From Thamnaconus septentrionalis (taxonomy: Eukaryota; Chordata; Actinopteri; Tetraodontiformes; Monacanthidae): 64,000 bases of DNA. The translations under genes and the position numbers were made by a program. Position 1 is the first letter of the stretch. Each line of letters begins with the position of its first letter. Below the pieces are notes generated by a model. The model saw only the letters and a program-made list of their open reading frames with translations. It did no database searches and was not told where the DNA came from. The stretch is from the NCBI GenBank assembly GCA_009823395.1, contig CM020513.1, forward strand, positions 13,684,501 to 13,748,500, read 5' to 3'. Of this stretch, positions 21,501 through 47,337 are shown in pieces.

Positions 21501-23665
21501 ATAATAATGCTGCTATTATACTCATTGTGCTTTCTTGGAAACGCTTGCTTGCTTGGCAATAGTGTTCAGAGTAAAACATTTCACTGATGTCGCTCCCTCT
21601 TCTTTCCAGTCACTTTGGAGGGCTCGTACGAGGGACGTGTGTTTGACCAGCGAGAACTCAAGTTTGAGATTGGAGATGGAGAGAGCCTGGGCTTTCCCAG
21701 TGGAGTAGAGAAGGCTATCATGGCTATGGAGGAGGAAGAGGAGGCCCTCTTCATTTTGAAACCAAAGTATGATCCCTTACTTGTATCACACTCATGCTTC
21801 TGTTTGTTTTGTTCAGTTAGTCTCATTGTCTCGATGCGACAAAAAATCTCAAAACACCGCCCTCTGATTTTAATTTTGTTATGAAACCCTGTCATCTGCC
21901 AGAAATCAAATTTGTGCATCCTCAAAGGGCCATGTGTCATTACTGAAGATGGGCAACATGCTGCCACCTGCTGGATAAATTCAAAATCACAATAGAAAGT
22001 CTTTTATTCATTCAGTGATTACAATCGTCATTATTGTCACTTGGTGCAGATTAAATATTTTTACAATGATTGGAAGATATCATGAAAAAACTTTTTTATT
22101 TATTTATTTTTTTAATTATTATCATTTTTTTTTTAATTATTATTATTATTATTTTTTAGTTTAAGAGTCTGAAGTTGCCACATGATGTCACTGCTGTGTC
22201 ACAAAAATTGTGTGTTGAACGCCACGTCAAACACAGTATACAGACACCACACTTTAAGTTTCTTCTTCCTGCGTAATTAATTTACAGGTACGGTTTTGGA
22301 GATACTGGGAAGGTGGAGTACAACATTCCCGGTGGAGCAACACTGCAGTACAAAATCAAGCTGACGGCTTTTGAGAAGGTGAATTTGTGCCGACGAGATG
22401 GCCTAAACGCACAATGTGTGTCGCGTGTAGTGACATTAAAAATGGTCGAATGTAACCCCCGTCCCCCTCTCCTCCACTAGGCCAAGGAGTCGTGGGAGAT
22501 GAACACAGTGGAGAAGCTGGAGCAGAGTGTCATTGTCAAAGACAAAGGAACGCAGTGTTTCAAAGTAAGACGGAAGATGATACAAAATTGTAGAGTATAG
22601 AGTACATTTTGTATATCATGGCAGCACTGCTTTGGTTTTCTAACACAACTGCTCTGCGTGTTTTTTAGGACGGAAAGTACAAGCAGGCCTCAGTGCAGTA
22701 CAAGCGGATCGTGTCATGGTTGGAACATGAATCTGGGTTGTCGGAGGAGGACGAGAAGAAAGCGAAAGCTCTGCGACTGGCTGCGCATCTCAACTTGGCC
22801 ATGTGTTTTTTGAAGGTGCAGGAGCCAAGCCAGGCACTAGAAAACTGTGACAAGGTAGAGTATGAGGTTCGACACAATCAAGGCTGAATGACAAACAGTT
22901 GTTCTGTTCAGAGTCTGAGTGTGTTTATTTCTGGTCCTTAGCCCAGTTTTGGTCACCTGGGGTAGGGTTTGTTTTTTTGGTTTTGTTTATTTCCAAATGT
23001 TAACTGTCCAAAAAATAATGATGAAATCAACGATGCATAAACCAAATATTAAAAAGTTTTGTTTGTTAGGTCACTTCATATTGTTTCTCATTGAGCTTTA
23101 TTTTCTGTTTTAGGCCCTGGAGTTGGATGCATCCAATGAAAAGGCCCTATTCCGAAGAGGAGAAGCCCTGTTTGGCATGAAGGAGTTTGACAAGGCAAAA
23201 AAAGATTTTCAACAAGTGGTTCAACTGTATCCTGCCAACAAAGCAGCCAAGAGCCAGGTATTTGAGTTCAGCTTTTATCCCCAAACCATTTTATCCCCTC
23301 AGTTTGTTTTAGCTTGAACTCGTAACTTTTTGGACGCAGTTTATTTTGCTGTTGTTTTTAATTGGGGCTCTTCCATCTCCTTCATTTCCAGGTGGTTCTC
23401 TGTCAGAAACGAATTAAGGAGCAACATGAGAAAGACAAAATGATCTACGCAAACATGTTCCAGAAATTTGCTGAGAGGGATTCAAAGGTAGTGTGCGTGT
23501 CTGTGTTTTCAAAAAGTTTCATTTTAAAAAGTTTGATGTAACTGTCCCGTCTTGTTTTTCCAGAAAGAAGCGCTGAAGGGCAAAACTGACGGAAAAGAGA
23601 ACGGAGGAGAAAAAATGGAAACTGAGAAAAGCGAAGAAAAAGGTACAAGTGAAGAAAAGGCCTAA
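18515..23665 (+). CDS. fkbp4: Peptidyl-prolyl isomerase FKBP4 (FKBP52-type Hsp90 co-chaperone)
   Basis: FKBP4 is a cytosolic immunophilin that binds Hsp90 and modulates steroid-receptor complexes. Exons: 18515-18607, 19148-19292, 20230-20372, 20475-20595, 21610-21766, 22288-22378, 22481-22564, 22669-22854, 23114-23257, 23392-23487, 23564-23665. They sum to 1362 nt (453 aa; human 459). FK1 (about residues 32-140) has [15 protein letters not shown], the active-site [16 protein letters not shown] and EYAYG. FK2 (about 150-253) is the degenerate second FKBP domain. Three TPR units follow from [15 protein letters not shown] to about residue 390 (AKESWEMNT begins the linker; [18 protein letters not shown] is TPR3). 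The tail is Lys/Glu-rich ([20 protein letters not shown]) and ends EEKA. Introns 2 and 4 carry mobile repeats; intron 2 also has AT-rich filler. The first exon and its position against ddx11 fit a shared promoter. Confidence 0.96.
19590..19952. mobile_element. Tc1/mariner-type MITE (363 bp) in fkbp4 intron 2
   Basis: The left end reads CACTACCAGTCAAAAGTTTG. The right end is its inverse (GTGTCCAAACTTCTGACTAG then CAGTG). A TA dinucleotide flanks both sides (19588-19589 and 19953-19954), the target duplication of Tc1/mariner transposons. No transposase frame is present, so it is a nonautonomous element. Confidence 0.82.
20628..20740 (-). repeat. Teleost dispersed repeat, copy 2 (fragment, inverted)
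   Basis: Reverse-complement copy of the start of the repeat at 15845, with the landmark GGGTGTCACCCTGCCTTCAC and the end ATTGAAAATGGATGGATGG. Lies in fkbp4 intron 4. Confidence 0.75.
21357..21499 (+). repeat. Teleost dispersed repeat, copy 3 (fragment)
   Basis: Begins with an ATTC tetranucleotide run, then TTTTCTATACCTGCTTCTTC and ACCCTGGACAAGTCGCCAG. Lies in fkbp4 intron 4, the same intron as the inverted copy at 20628. The two could form an intramolecular stem in the pre-mRNA. Confidence 0.75.
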
Positions 23666-24676
23666 AACAAGATGTGACTGCTGTGAACACTCTGCTGTTC
23701 TCAGACTTTTGTAACTTTAGCCATATGTGTTTCGTGTGCGTGCGTGCGTGCGTGTGCGTGCGTGTGCGCGTGTGTGCGTTAGATTGACAAGAGCGCTTGT
23801 CTTGCATATACTGTCTGTCTGTGTCTGAGCTTTTTACTGTTGGCTGCTAGCAGCAGTGCCGGTTTGACTAGCTGGTGGCACTATAGGCACATTTTGTACT
23901 ATAGCCACGCCCCTGAAGCAGCCCAACCCACCGCTATGAACCGCATGTGTTTTAGCAGCATATTTTTTGTCCCAGAATAAAAACAAAAAAACCACTGAGT
24001 GCAGAATTTCCAACTCCCACCCGTCAAGGGCTAGACCATTCTCCTCGCACCTGCCTCTGCCTACAACCCCGTCATCTTATGTGATGGGGAAATCAAACCT
24101 CGTCAAGGGCCTACTGATCAATTCCTGAAGTTGATGGTCGAGTGCATATATGTGTCTGGGTGCTTTTGTCCTACAGTAATGTAGCAGTGCTGTACATAAG
24201 TGGAGTAATGCCTGTCCCAATGTAGCCCTCAGTGTACCGGACTTCATGTTTTGTTTTTTTGTTTTTGAGGGTGGGACTTTGTACTTTGTTCTTTTTTTTG
24301 TGTGTTCTTGTGAATTCTGTATTGTTCCCAAAATGATGAATACAACCAATCTAACTGGAATATGTGCTTTTTCAGCCACCAAGAAAGGACGAGAGTTGGT
24401 ATCACCTGTTAGCACTTCAAGTCTTGATTCTTAGTCTTAATTTACTGTTCGGAAGCAAAGTTTGTATGTCTGTTTGTTTGTTTGTTTTTTGCATGGGTGG
24501 CTTGTTGGATTCATGCTGTTAAAAAAAAAAAAATGGGTCAGCGAAGGAAAGTATGGGTTCTTTATTTTAGCCAACAGCAACTCTAGAGTAGCACACAGAG
24601 AACAGGCAGCTCCTTTGAAATGCTTTGCAGATTGTTCTTCGAGTTCATTTGTTCAGGGTTGCTGCTCAGTCTACAT

Positions 24677-24682
24677 AATAAA
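24677..24682 (+). promoter_or_regulatory. fkbp4 distal polyadenylation signal candidate
   Basis: AATAAA about 1 kb after the fkbp4 stop codon. A more proximal AATAAA lies at 23976-23981. The stretch between them has no coding feature and is probably 3' UTR. Confidence 0.45.
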
Positions 24683-24896
24683 AGCTTTAGCTTGTTTGTG
24701 TTATTCTTGACTCCTACACCTGTGTCTTACATTTTCGCTGTCACCGTGCAGTATTTCACTTTTCAGCCCCTGTCAATCTCCTGTCACAAATTCATTCATT
24801 GGGAACTGTGGGAACTTTGTTGAAGTCGCCATTTGTCAACTGTAGCACAAGTTTCACAGCTGTAATTGTCAAGGAAGAATTAAATTCAGCTGAATA

Positions 24897-25128
24897 TATA
24901 TACTGCAAAAACAATAAGGGAGCACCAAAAAAACAATGTAACTCCAGGTCAGTTGGCATCATGATTGGCAAATTTGCCATTGGTGCCATACGCTCTTCCA
25001 ATAGTAAATTTGCCAACCTTGATGTTCTCTGGCCGACGCCGATCGCGCTGAAGTGTGATATACCATGGAGTTACATTGTGCTGTTTTGGTGTTCCCTTTA
25101 TTTGTTTTTTTTTTTTTTGAGCAGTATA
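24897..25128. mobile_element. Internally deleted Tc1/mariner element (about 230 bp)
   Basis: Left end TATACTGCAAAAACAATAAG followed by CAATGTAACTCCA. The right end is the inverse (TGGAGTTACATTGTG ... GAGCAGTATA). These match the well-known fish Tc1 ends that begin TATACTGCTCAAAAAAATAA. A middle piece (GCCAACCTTGATGTTCTCTG) resembles transposase-coding sequence of that family, so most of the open reading frame has been deleted. The identification is from memory of the family. Confidence 0.75.
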
Positions 25129-26953
25129 TTTAGTGCTTGATGTGAAACCGTTTACGTGCTTCGCAGCACGTTTGTCATTCAAGATTTGGCTATGCAGTTA
25201 TTTATATTTACTTTCACATACTTTTTTTTATTGAAAAAGTCTACCATGTCAACACATCTCTTTAGTCTGTTCAGAAGTTGATAGCCAGGTGTATTTGGAG
25301 AGTTTAAAGTTATTTTTCAGTGAGCTATCAGAAGATGTTTGCACTTTGCTACATGGGAAGTTTTACCACAAGAGCGCACGGCATGTAAACCAGAACAAGA
25401 TTCCTTCTATGACTCGGTGATGGAAAAACCAGCACGCCCACTGCACACGCAAGGAAAATGTTGAGTGATGATTAAAATTTGTGCGTGTGAACCAGCTTGA
25501 CATGTTCATATTTGATAAAACTACAGGATATAACCCTCAATCTGTTGGGTGGACTTCTGTTACCAGAACTCTGCTACCATGTCGTGTTTTCAAGGGGACC
25601 ATTATCAGCGATGGACCTCTCTGCATGCCTGCCTATGACAGTTTAATTTTTATTTATTCAAAATAAAATAAATCAACTTAGCTATTTTTTGTCAGAGTTG
25701 TGTGTCAGGTTGAGGTCTGCCACTGTTAGTACTCTTTCTTGCATACACAACATTGTAACAGTACTGCTAACAAACAGCAACTCCAGATTTTGTGTATTGC
25801 CACTTTAATCTTGCGTGTTTTGTTCTTTAATATTGATGCTGTAAGTCTTGCGTGAAGTGTCCTATGCAGAGTAGACGCATAAGGCAGGTGAGAGTCTTAT
25901 TACCATGAGGGACAAACGGGATGTGGGCTGAGGCCAAGGCCTTCTCACAGGACACTGGTGTCACTTTACAGGTAATCTGTCCTCATTGTGATTATAACCC
26001 AGCACTGCTTGTTCTCTCCAAGTGGAAAATAAAACAGTGGAGGACTGAAATGGATTAATAGTTGGTTTGAAAAATAATTATTGAAATAAAATATTTATTA
26101 TTCACTTATTACTTTGGGGATTTTTTTTTTAAGCAAACTGTTTGCTCAAAACAGAATCAGTTTTCTCTTTTAATTTGAAGACAAATAATTGAGCATAAGT
26201 GCCCGGATAACTCCCAGGCTTTAAATTATTTTTGTATGATTTAAAGCCACATTGGCCTTTTGTCTCTACAGGTGATTGTGTTATCATAGAACATTTGTGC
26301 AGATGTGCCATTAATATCCATGTTTAGACATCAAAGCAGTCATAGCTAACATGTCTCTGAGGTCATCAGGTGGGAATCTCCTTTCATACATGTTCTGTCT
26401 ACTTGGTCCCACAACTAGAGACACTGTCATAATGCAAGTCACCACTGCTCCTCACACCAACACAGCTACTTCCTTTATCTATCTTATCAAATGGCTACCA
26501 CCTAATGTCTTCTGCGGAAGACTGGTGGATCTGCCTGATCAGAAGCAACATGTTGGTATGGAAGGTTTGCCTGAGGTTATTAAACAAAGAAATGAGCGTT
26601 TACTTTATTTTTTAGCCATTTTAAGGCATTCAAATTCTGCAATGAAGGACAGACATTGCACAATTGCTCTTCATTCTCTAAAATAAAATTCAGACATCCA
26701 AAGCTTTCAAAGCAATCTCATCCTTAGCGATTTTCATGCACTAGTGATGTTCAGAGAGTGTTCCAGTGGATTCATTTATGAAGCTGGTTATAATGGAGGT
26801 CAATGCAGAAATGGAGGACAGGACCGGGCACACTCCAGGTATGGGAACGCTCCCATACTCTCCCATGAGAGTACTAGCTTTCCAGCAGCAGGAGGTAACG
26901 TCTGAAAACATTATGGTTTGGTTCTCCTCTAAAATCGTGTCGACTCACACCTA
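25129..26953. other. Gene-poor stretch, nothing recognised
   Basis: AT-rich sequence downstream of fkbp4. I see no exon with sensible splice sites, no RNA gene and no clear repeat; the longest frame (26351-26686) has no family resemblance. Confidence 0.5.
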
Positions 26954-28050
26954 GGGCCCATTGCACAAAACTAAAACTAAGATTAGGAATCAAGCCAGGA
27001 CATCTTGATTGTCCTGGATCAACTTATCCGTGATTGGTTGCACCAAAATGAGATAGAGGAAATTGGGATATGTTATGGTATTAGTCACTCTGTGGAGTGA
27101 GCCTGCTCGACCGGGCTCAGTTCCAGGATCTGTTTAATCTCATCCCTTATCTCAGTCAATAGTCACCACAAACGGAAACCTATAGTTATTCCACTGTCCA
27201 CTACACAATGTTATGAGATTCAAGAAGACCTACTATCATGATGATTTATTTGTAATAAATTGTTAAATCTAATACATTTTTAAATGCATTCAATTCCTCT
27301 GCCACTGCAGGACATTTTTAACTTCAATTTAAATCATGCTTGTTATCTTAAACAATTTAACACATATTGGTCGCAGGTGCAGGCACTATTGAAACAGCAG
27401 AGGAACACAAGGAGCAAACATAAGATAAGATAAACTTTATTGATCCCAACGGTAAGTCAATGTAGTCAGTGAACACCATTGATCTTTTTTTCAAAGAGTT
27501 TTACAATCTGTTGGAGTTATATTTACACAATTTCACTGACATCTGCAATAAATTTCACCTACAATTCCAACTGATTCATAATCCGAGTACAACTACGTTT
27601 TTGGATGAATTAATTTATTACCATTTAATTAATGAAATAGTTCCGATTGTTCCAGCAAAGCAGATTCATGTGGTCTAAAAAACTTTGCCACACTTTGTCT
27701 CTCTGTTTTATGACTGTGACAGTGTTGCCTTTCTTTTTTTCTTTTTTACTTGCTCCTTTACCTCCTTGAAAGCCTCCATGTAAATTTGTACCTCGGATGG
27801 GAAAAGGAGGCTGCTCTCGTTGCCATGGTGAATCGGTGAATCCCTGCTTGATAACAGAGTCTATTGAGGGAAGCCACATGCACGCACTTATCCAGGATAG
27901 CTTCTACCTGGCTTGATGAATCCGTGTCTGCTCATCCTGGGTCAGTCTTTGTGCAACCAATTAAGCCTGGACACCGGTGATTTGGATTGGTTGAACTCGG
28001 CTTAGTTATTGATCCTGGATGCCGGAATCCTATTTTGTGCAACGGGCCCC
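26954..28050. mobile_element. DNA-transposon-like element with GGGCCC ends (about 1.1 kb)
   Basis: The left end reads GGGCCCATTGCACAAAACTA. The right end, reverse-complemented, reads GGGGCCCGTTGCACAAAATA. These share 15 of the first 16 bases after the leading G. The ends resemble PIF/Harbinger-type elements of fish. Inside, the minus strand of 27625-27879 has a short Lys-rich frame (KQRDKVWQSFLDHMN) reminiscent of the Myb-like trihelix protein of such elements, with no complete gene. A Rex-like 3' tail motif (about 27425-27455) may be a nested insertion. A clear target-site duplication was not found. Confidence 0.55.
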
Positions 28051-28361
28051 AGTTCTGGACTTGTGGAGCAGTCATGTTCACTGTTGGCACACACAACATC
28101 AACATCTCCAGTATCTTCATCCATTAGTCTCTGGTCTGTCTCTTTGTCCCCATCCACCCTCCAAGCCTTCTCTCTCCAAGAGAGTAGTTGTTCCAGGGGA
28201 ACAGCACAGGAATGCCGCCGGGCTTCAGTCTCATTCACATCCACGGATTGAAAATGCCGACTGCACACATGAGGGTGATGATAATAATAATAAATGTGAT
28301 AATAAACCATCTCTTTCGGATTACAACCACTATATCGGCATATAATTACAGTTTTCTTCAT
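28002..28361 (-). other. 119-codon open frame, function unknown
   Basis: This frame crosses the right end of the GGGCCC element. It contains an acidic stretch (LMDEDTGDVDVVCANSEHD) preceded by VPLEQLLSWREKAWRVDG. It lacks splice or start context that I could trust. It might be a remnant of a second transposon-encoded protein or chance; I do not assign a function. Confidence 0.25.
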
Positions 28362-28626
28362 CCGTCAGTCTACCGCCACCACCTACCACAGCACTTTGGT
28401 TCAACCAGAAGTGATTGAGCTGCACTATATTATTGCTGAACTACTTTAGTATGTTCTGTGTAAGATCAATTATTGGGATTGATTCACTCTCTGGATGAAA
28501 CTTATAACATATTACTCACCTTCTCTCTACAAATTGAAATGCTTCAAGACTTACTATTATTGATTCTCATGGTGTCCTATTGAGTTTTTTATTTACCCTA
28601 TCCAGTTACCTCTTTGTACTGGGAAC

Positions 28627-28845
28627 TTATGTGGCCACCCATGTCATGTCATTCATGTAAGTCCTAAGTGGTGGAAGATGCATCCTGTTCTGATGTCTCT
28701 CCCTGCCTACAACCCACTTGGAAGGTCTAATATTTACTTCCATCGTCATTGTGAATGCCAGGGGAGAGATCGTGCACCCTGCCATAATGTCCATTTCGAA
28801 CTTCTGCCAGCCTGTTGTAAAACCTGCTGAACTTAGACACAACAT
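28627..28845 (-). pseudogene. LINE reverse-transcriptase fragment
   Basis: The frame contains GFTTGWQKFEMDIMAGCTIS followed by PLAFTM and, about 30 residues on, the box YMND. This is the thumb-side arrangement of non-LTR retrotransposon reverse transcriptases, where the catalytic box is normally YMDD. The D-to-N change and the short length mark it as dead. Flanking minus-strand frames to about 29237 may be more of the same element but are not recognisable. Confidence 0.65.
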
Positions 28846-29400
28846 GATGTCCAGAAAGCATGATTTTGCTATGTTAATTACTACACCAGGTACTCTAAAG
28901 GACTTACACGCACAACAAAAATATGCATTATCAAGATCTAAGAATACTACATGTGAGTCAGTCCCTTTTCTCCATTTTAGCTGCCTGAACCTAGTGCCAG
29001 ATCATATGAGTCAAAGTACACTGGTATTCCTGCCTTATGCACTGTAGCATCTATTGCCCTATTCCTTTCCAAATAACAAGATAGTCTGTCTGCAAATAAA
29101 GAAAATCTACCCGGTAGGACACTCTGACCCTGGAGCCTTTGTCTTGTCCATGCACACATACAGTACACTTTGAGAGAAATCAGACTATAGGGTTCACTTT
29201 TAGTTACTTTGGTATGATTTAGGCCTAATTTTCTCATTACCTTTATTGATCAATTTATTTGAACCCAATTGTTCAATATCGTTGTACGAACTAATACCCA
29301 ATTAAAATACAGTTTGAAGGGAGATGTTTATAATTTTTACATTTGTTCTCTGTTATCTGTCCTATTATAATTGAAACAAAGGTGGTGTTGTCCCGGGTGT

Positions 29401-29592
29401 CCCAATTCCACCGCATGCCGATTAGTGCGGAGCCGATCGGAGCCGATTTTGACCCGGGTAGCTTGCCGGGTTGTTTGACCCGTTTTGTCGCGCAATAGCG
29501 CGGCTCGGTGAGCAGATTCCACCGCCACCAAATGCCAATTATTTGCACACAAAAAAAAAAAACACGTTTTTTGGGCAGTGGAATTGGGGCTT
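29401..29592. mobile_element. Possible MITE with short inverted ends
   Basis: CCCAATTCCACCGC at the left and its near-inverse GCAGTGGAATTGGG at the right enclose about 190 bases with an A-run. Target duplication is not clear. The pattern suggests a small nonautonomous DNA transposon upstream of the b4galnt3 copy 1 promoter. Confidence 0.35.
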
Positions 29593-30060
29593 ATATCAGA
29601 TTTAGTAGAATCACACTGCAACTTGTCAGGTGTTGGTGGACTCAAATGCACGACAAACACTGATGCAGTTTAAAGTGTTAATTAATGCGGGAAGTCGGAC
29701 AGGGGGGCGCTCCCCGAAATAGACAATCGCGTATTTTTACGGGAGGGTTGGCAACCATATCTAGACCACAGACGGAAATCAAATGAGGTTTTGACAATTT
29801 TATTTTTCCCGGGACAGGTGGTGAAAAAAGAGAAGTTCTCAATTCTGGGGAAAACGGGACGGGTGGCAACCCTAAGTGCCATGCGTAGCCCCCTCAAACT
29901 CCGATTAGGCGGCATTTGATTCGTAAACGCCGCTTTTCTCGTCGTAAATCTCGCGGTCATGCACTTATTTTGAAGGGACAGCCAACGCTAGTGCGCTGTA
30001 TTCCGGACATCTCGTGCGTGTTCACGGAGTTTAGAAGTAGTACTACCAGTAAGGGCGGTG

Positions 30061-30068
30061 TATATAAG
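30061..30068 (+). promoter_or_regulatory. TATA-like box of b4galnt3 copy 1
   Basis: TATATAAG preceded by GGGCGGTG, 242 bases upstream of the copy 1 start codon, in a CpG-containing stretch (29880-30300). Transcription would start near 30090-30100 if it is used. Confidence 0.45.
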
Positions 30069-30302
30069 GTTTCGTCGCTCGCTCAGTGGCTCGTCGGGCG
30101 TACCATGCGCTCGACAACAGGGAAAATACACGTAGAGGTGAACACGACAAATGAAGTGTGGCGTCACCGCGGGTCTCCCAGGAATATTTAGCGGGATGAG
30201 AATCACCTGAGTCCGCGTCGATTGAAGATATCCCGGGCCGCCGGTTGTTGTGCCTCTAACGGGGTAGAAATAACATCGCTGGGTGTCCCCGGCACGAAGA
30301 CC

Positions 30303-43972
<13,670 letters not shown>

Positions 43973-44232
43973 CAGCGCCACCTGCTGCTGGTAACCTCGG
44001 TTACGGAAACGGCCACGACAAGCACTTTAAGGCTTCAGCGTGATTCCTCCTGCATTATGGGTAATAGCTGCTGGCCACCACAGATGGTGACAGCAGCAGA
44101 GGACTGGAAGCTGTCCTCGCCGCTCCAGATATACTTCTGGTGTTCCCACTCTCACTGGATGCGCTGTTTGTTACTAACAGGGTACTGACAGGTGAAGACC
44201 ACCCTTCATGCATTATTTTGACTGGCACTGGA

Positions 44233-44233
<1 letters not shown>

Positions 44234-44307
<74 letters not shown>

Positions 44308-44345
44308 AATAATATTATTATTATTAATATTATTATTATTATCAT
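44234..44345. repeat. (ATT)n microsatellite in the 3' UTR of b4galnt3 copy 1
   Basis: ATT/TTA triplet run of about 110 bases with a short AAT interruption (44304-44313), creating a local palindrome (TTATTAATAATAAT). Confidence 0.95.
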
Positions 44346-45640
44346 TATTATAAGATACTGTCCTGCACAGTGATGATCTTCATGGCTGCAAAGAACTGAC
44401 CTGATGCAAAGATTATTTTTTGTTGTCTGTGTGAAAATGGAGTATATAGGTTATTATTTTGGGCAGCTTCAGATTCCTATTTTCTTGATAAGAAACCCTC
44501 CAAAACTGTCTGTACATTTTTTTTTTTTTTTTTTACCAGGGACCTACATCTGAACTTATTTGTGTTCATGTCACTTTAAGAAACTTTGAATGTTTAACAT
44601 GGAACATGAAAATGGTCAATACTGCTTTTGACATTGAGCCACTCGTGTAACTTATTTTTGTATGTTGTCTTTGCGGTTAGAAACTTTGGTTTCATATGAC
44701 TTTTTCAATGTATTCCTTCAGATGAATTTAAAACATGTTTTAGATGCTGGCAATTTGTAATCTTGAGGCATTTTCCTTCAGTCTGAGTGGGAAACAAGGC
44801 TGGACATTTTTAACATTGTGTGTCATGAATCTAAAAAAAAAAAAGATTAAGTTTTACTTAGGAGATACACATCTATACTTGACAACTGCTTGCCATGTAC
44901 ACAGTCTGCCGTGCATTGGGTTAACCATAGCTTTATCCCATCAATTGTGCCTTATGTTGTGAGTGTTTTTCAGGTACTGGGGTTTCATGTTTTTGATTCA
45001 TGACCAAATTGATTCAATCGTCAAATTTTAGCAATACTGGGAAATGGCGGGATTTCTGTCCTTTTACTGCTGCAAAGCTGTTTACCAAAGATATGGTTGA
45101 AGTTGGGTGGATGGTTTTGGTAACACTGTAAAACCAGAAGGGTGCGTTTTGGTTCACTTTTCTGTTTTTTTTTTTTTTTTTTTAAGAAAGTTCATTAATA
45201 TTTGACTGATTGGAGTTTAATTAAATCTAATTTTCCTGGAAGTTTCAGTTAATTTATTGATTATATTAAACAGCAAAAAGAAATGCAGGGGACAAATTAG
45301 AATGTCATGTTAATTTATGATGTTTACTGACACTTAAGAGAGAATGATTAATAGCAGCATTTTCTAATTGCTGACATTCCAGAAAACACCACACTGTACC
45401 CTCCTTTGTACAACAATTTCACATGTCGCTTGAGGTCAAAATATAAAAGATTTTTTTGTTGGACTAAGTCAGGGAATAACGTTACATTGTGTTTTCTGAA
45501 TATTTACTGTTTTCTCTGTTAAATCTAGGTATACGTTCTTCTTTGTATACTTGGAGTGTGTAACTGCATTATTGTACAGTTTTGCGGTCTCTCAGGGACA
45601 GGCTGTGACTTTGTTTCACACAGCCTGAACAAATCTCGGG

Positions 45641-45646
45641 AATAAA
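45641..45646 (+). promoter_or_regulatory. b4galnt3 copy 1 polyadenylation signal candidate
   Basis: AATAAA followed within about 25 bases by a GT-rich stretch (GCTGGGTTGTTTTTGATTGTG). Confidence 0.45.
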
Positions 45647-46559
45647 TGGTTTATGTCGCCACTGAATTGCGTGCTGGGTTGTTTTTGATTGTGAAATATG
45701 TTCTAGAGCAAGGAGACAACATTGAATTTAAAATATAACAAAAGCTTAAATTGTTTAATATTATTTGTACTAATGACAAGGCATTGAAATCCGCTCTGCA
45801 TTGGAATACTCAAGTGTATCTCCTTTACTCACCCACAATGACCCACAAAGGTGTTTGTGAAAATGAAGATGACACCCCTATTGCTTCAGAGTTATTCTAT
45901 AATTTATTCTGGAGCCGTTTCCCTTTTTGTGTTGTGCCAAAGTTCCACGTGCAATACAATAATACCTGCTCAAAATGAACAGCACAAACTATTCGTGTCA
46001 TCGAGGAGGACACACTTTTCATTTTATTTTGTGATTTATAAGGTGTTAGTTCATTTACAGTAGCCACTATGTTCTAGTTATGATCCAAAATAAAATCGTA
46101 GCATTGTCATTTATTATATATAAGCTCAATTTCATATTGATAGATAGTGTTGTTTAATTATTTATTTATAAATGTAGATTTAGTTTTTAGCATCACTTTT
46201 AAGATCACCATGTGTCCCTATAATCATCATCTTCATCTTCTTCTTCATCGCTGTTTAAAAGGTGCAGAATTTTCGGTTTCTTTCTGTAAATAAAATGTGG
46301 TAGTAAAAATCAAAGTTTCTCCTCCTCCTGATGACATGAAAATTGATGTTAAATGTATCCCAATCGAAAGCATCGTTACCAGCACTTCTACTACTTTGCA
46401 CATTAACAGTATTCTGTTGTCCGCCTGGAGGTCGAGCAGATCAATACTATCTCAATTCACCAACAGATGGCAACATAGTACTGTGTCTCCATGAAAATTG
46501 CTGGAAATTTATATTTCGGTCGACTTTTTAAGCTTACCATTTTAAAATTAAAAGAGGGC

Positions 46560-47310
46560 CTCCGCACACTCCACACTGTGCACAATCTGTTCCTTTATGT
46601 TTCACTGAGACAGCAAGCTTTCGGTCTTCTTCAGGTATGAAAATCAGTGACAATGACAGAACACAAAGGGTGTCATCACTTGATTAGTTTATGTGGCACA
46701 CCTGTGTCAAACATTTCTGTCAATGCTTATGGGGGGGGTTGATCCTAAAAATAAGAACTACAAAAACCCAAAGGCACAACTGTCCACTGAGACAAGAAAC
46801 ACCAAATTGGAATACACAAAACAGAAAACAAAAACAATATATCAAATGCACTACAATGGAGTCGTCAGTCAGAAGACATCATAAGGCAAAAGTAAACTAT
46901 TGTGATTTATTTATAACACTCATGTCAAAATCCTCATTTAAACCAAGAGGTTGCAGACTTTCTAGGGTATGGATCCAATGTAGCTCTTTCTGGCATAACC
47001 TCCTGTCAACATCACCCCCTCTCTGAAGCATAATCTGCTGCTCTATGCCCTGGAGCCTAAGGGAGGGGATAGGATGAGCGTGATTACTGAAGTGACAGGC
47101 TACAGGATACTTTGTACCTTTCCTCCTGATTGAACTTTTATGTTCACTGATTCTTTGTTTAAGGGGATGGGTTGTTTTGCCGATATAGACTTTATCACAC
47201 GGGCATCTTGACAAAACCCCTCATTGGAAATGTTTTCCATTTTCTAGGATGTCTAAAGGTAAATTGGTTTTCGAGGTATGACATTGAGCACAGTTGCCAC
47301 AGGGATAATT
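46560..47310 (-). pseudogene. Penelope-like retroelement fragment with GIY-YIG domain
   Basis: The minus-strand frame 47214-46897 contains KVYIGKTTHPLKQRISEHKS, then PVACHFSNHAHPIPSLRLQG, and ends in a KELHWIHTLESLQPLGLNED motif. This is the GIY-YIG endonuclease region at the C-terminus of Penelope-like elements. In the same frame upstream is PCGNCAQCH (about 47304-47278), the cysteine motif that normally precedes it. An in-frame TGA at 47221-47223 separates the two. The reverse-transcriptase part is absent. Downstream on the minus strand, GAAGACCGAAAGCTTGCTG near 46615-46635 resembles terminal text of such elements. Confidence 0.75.
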
Positions 47311-47337
47311 CACCAGTTCAAGAGGTTCCAAACACAA

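Larger units (their letters stand above)
43973..46560. other. b4galnt3 copy 1 3' UTR and intergenic DNA
   Basis: No further exon is recognised. The 3' UTR may run about 1.7 kb to the AATAAA at 45641-45646. The remainder is AT-rich without recognisable features apart from the ATT microsatellite. Confidence 0.5.

Noticed and set aside
26351..26686. 111-codon frame in the gene-poor stretch
   Set aside because: No recognisable domain, no splice partners and no repeat-family match that I could name.
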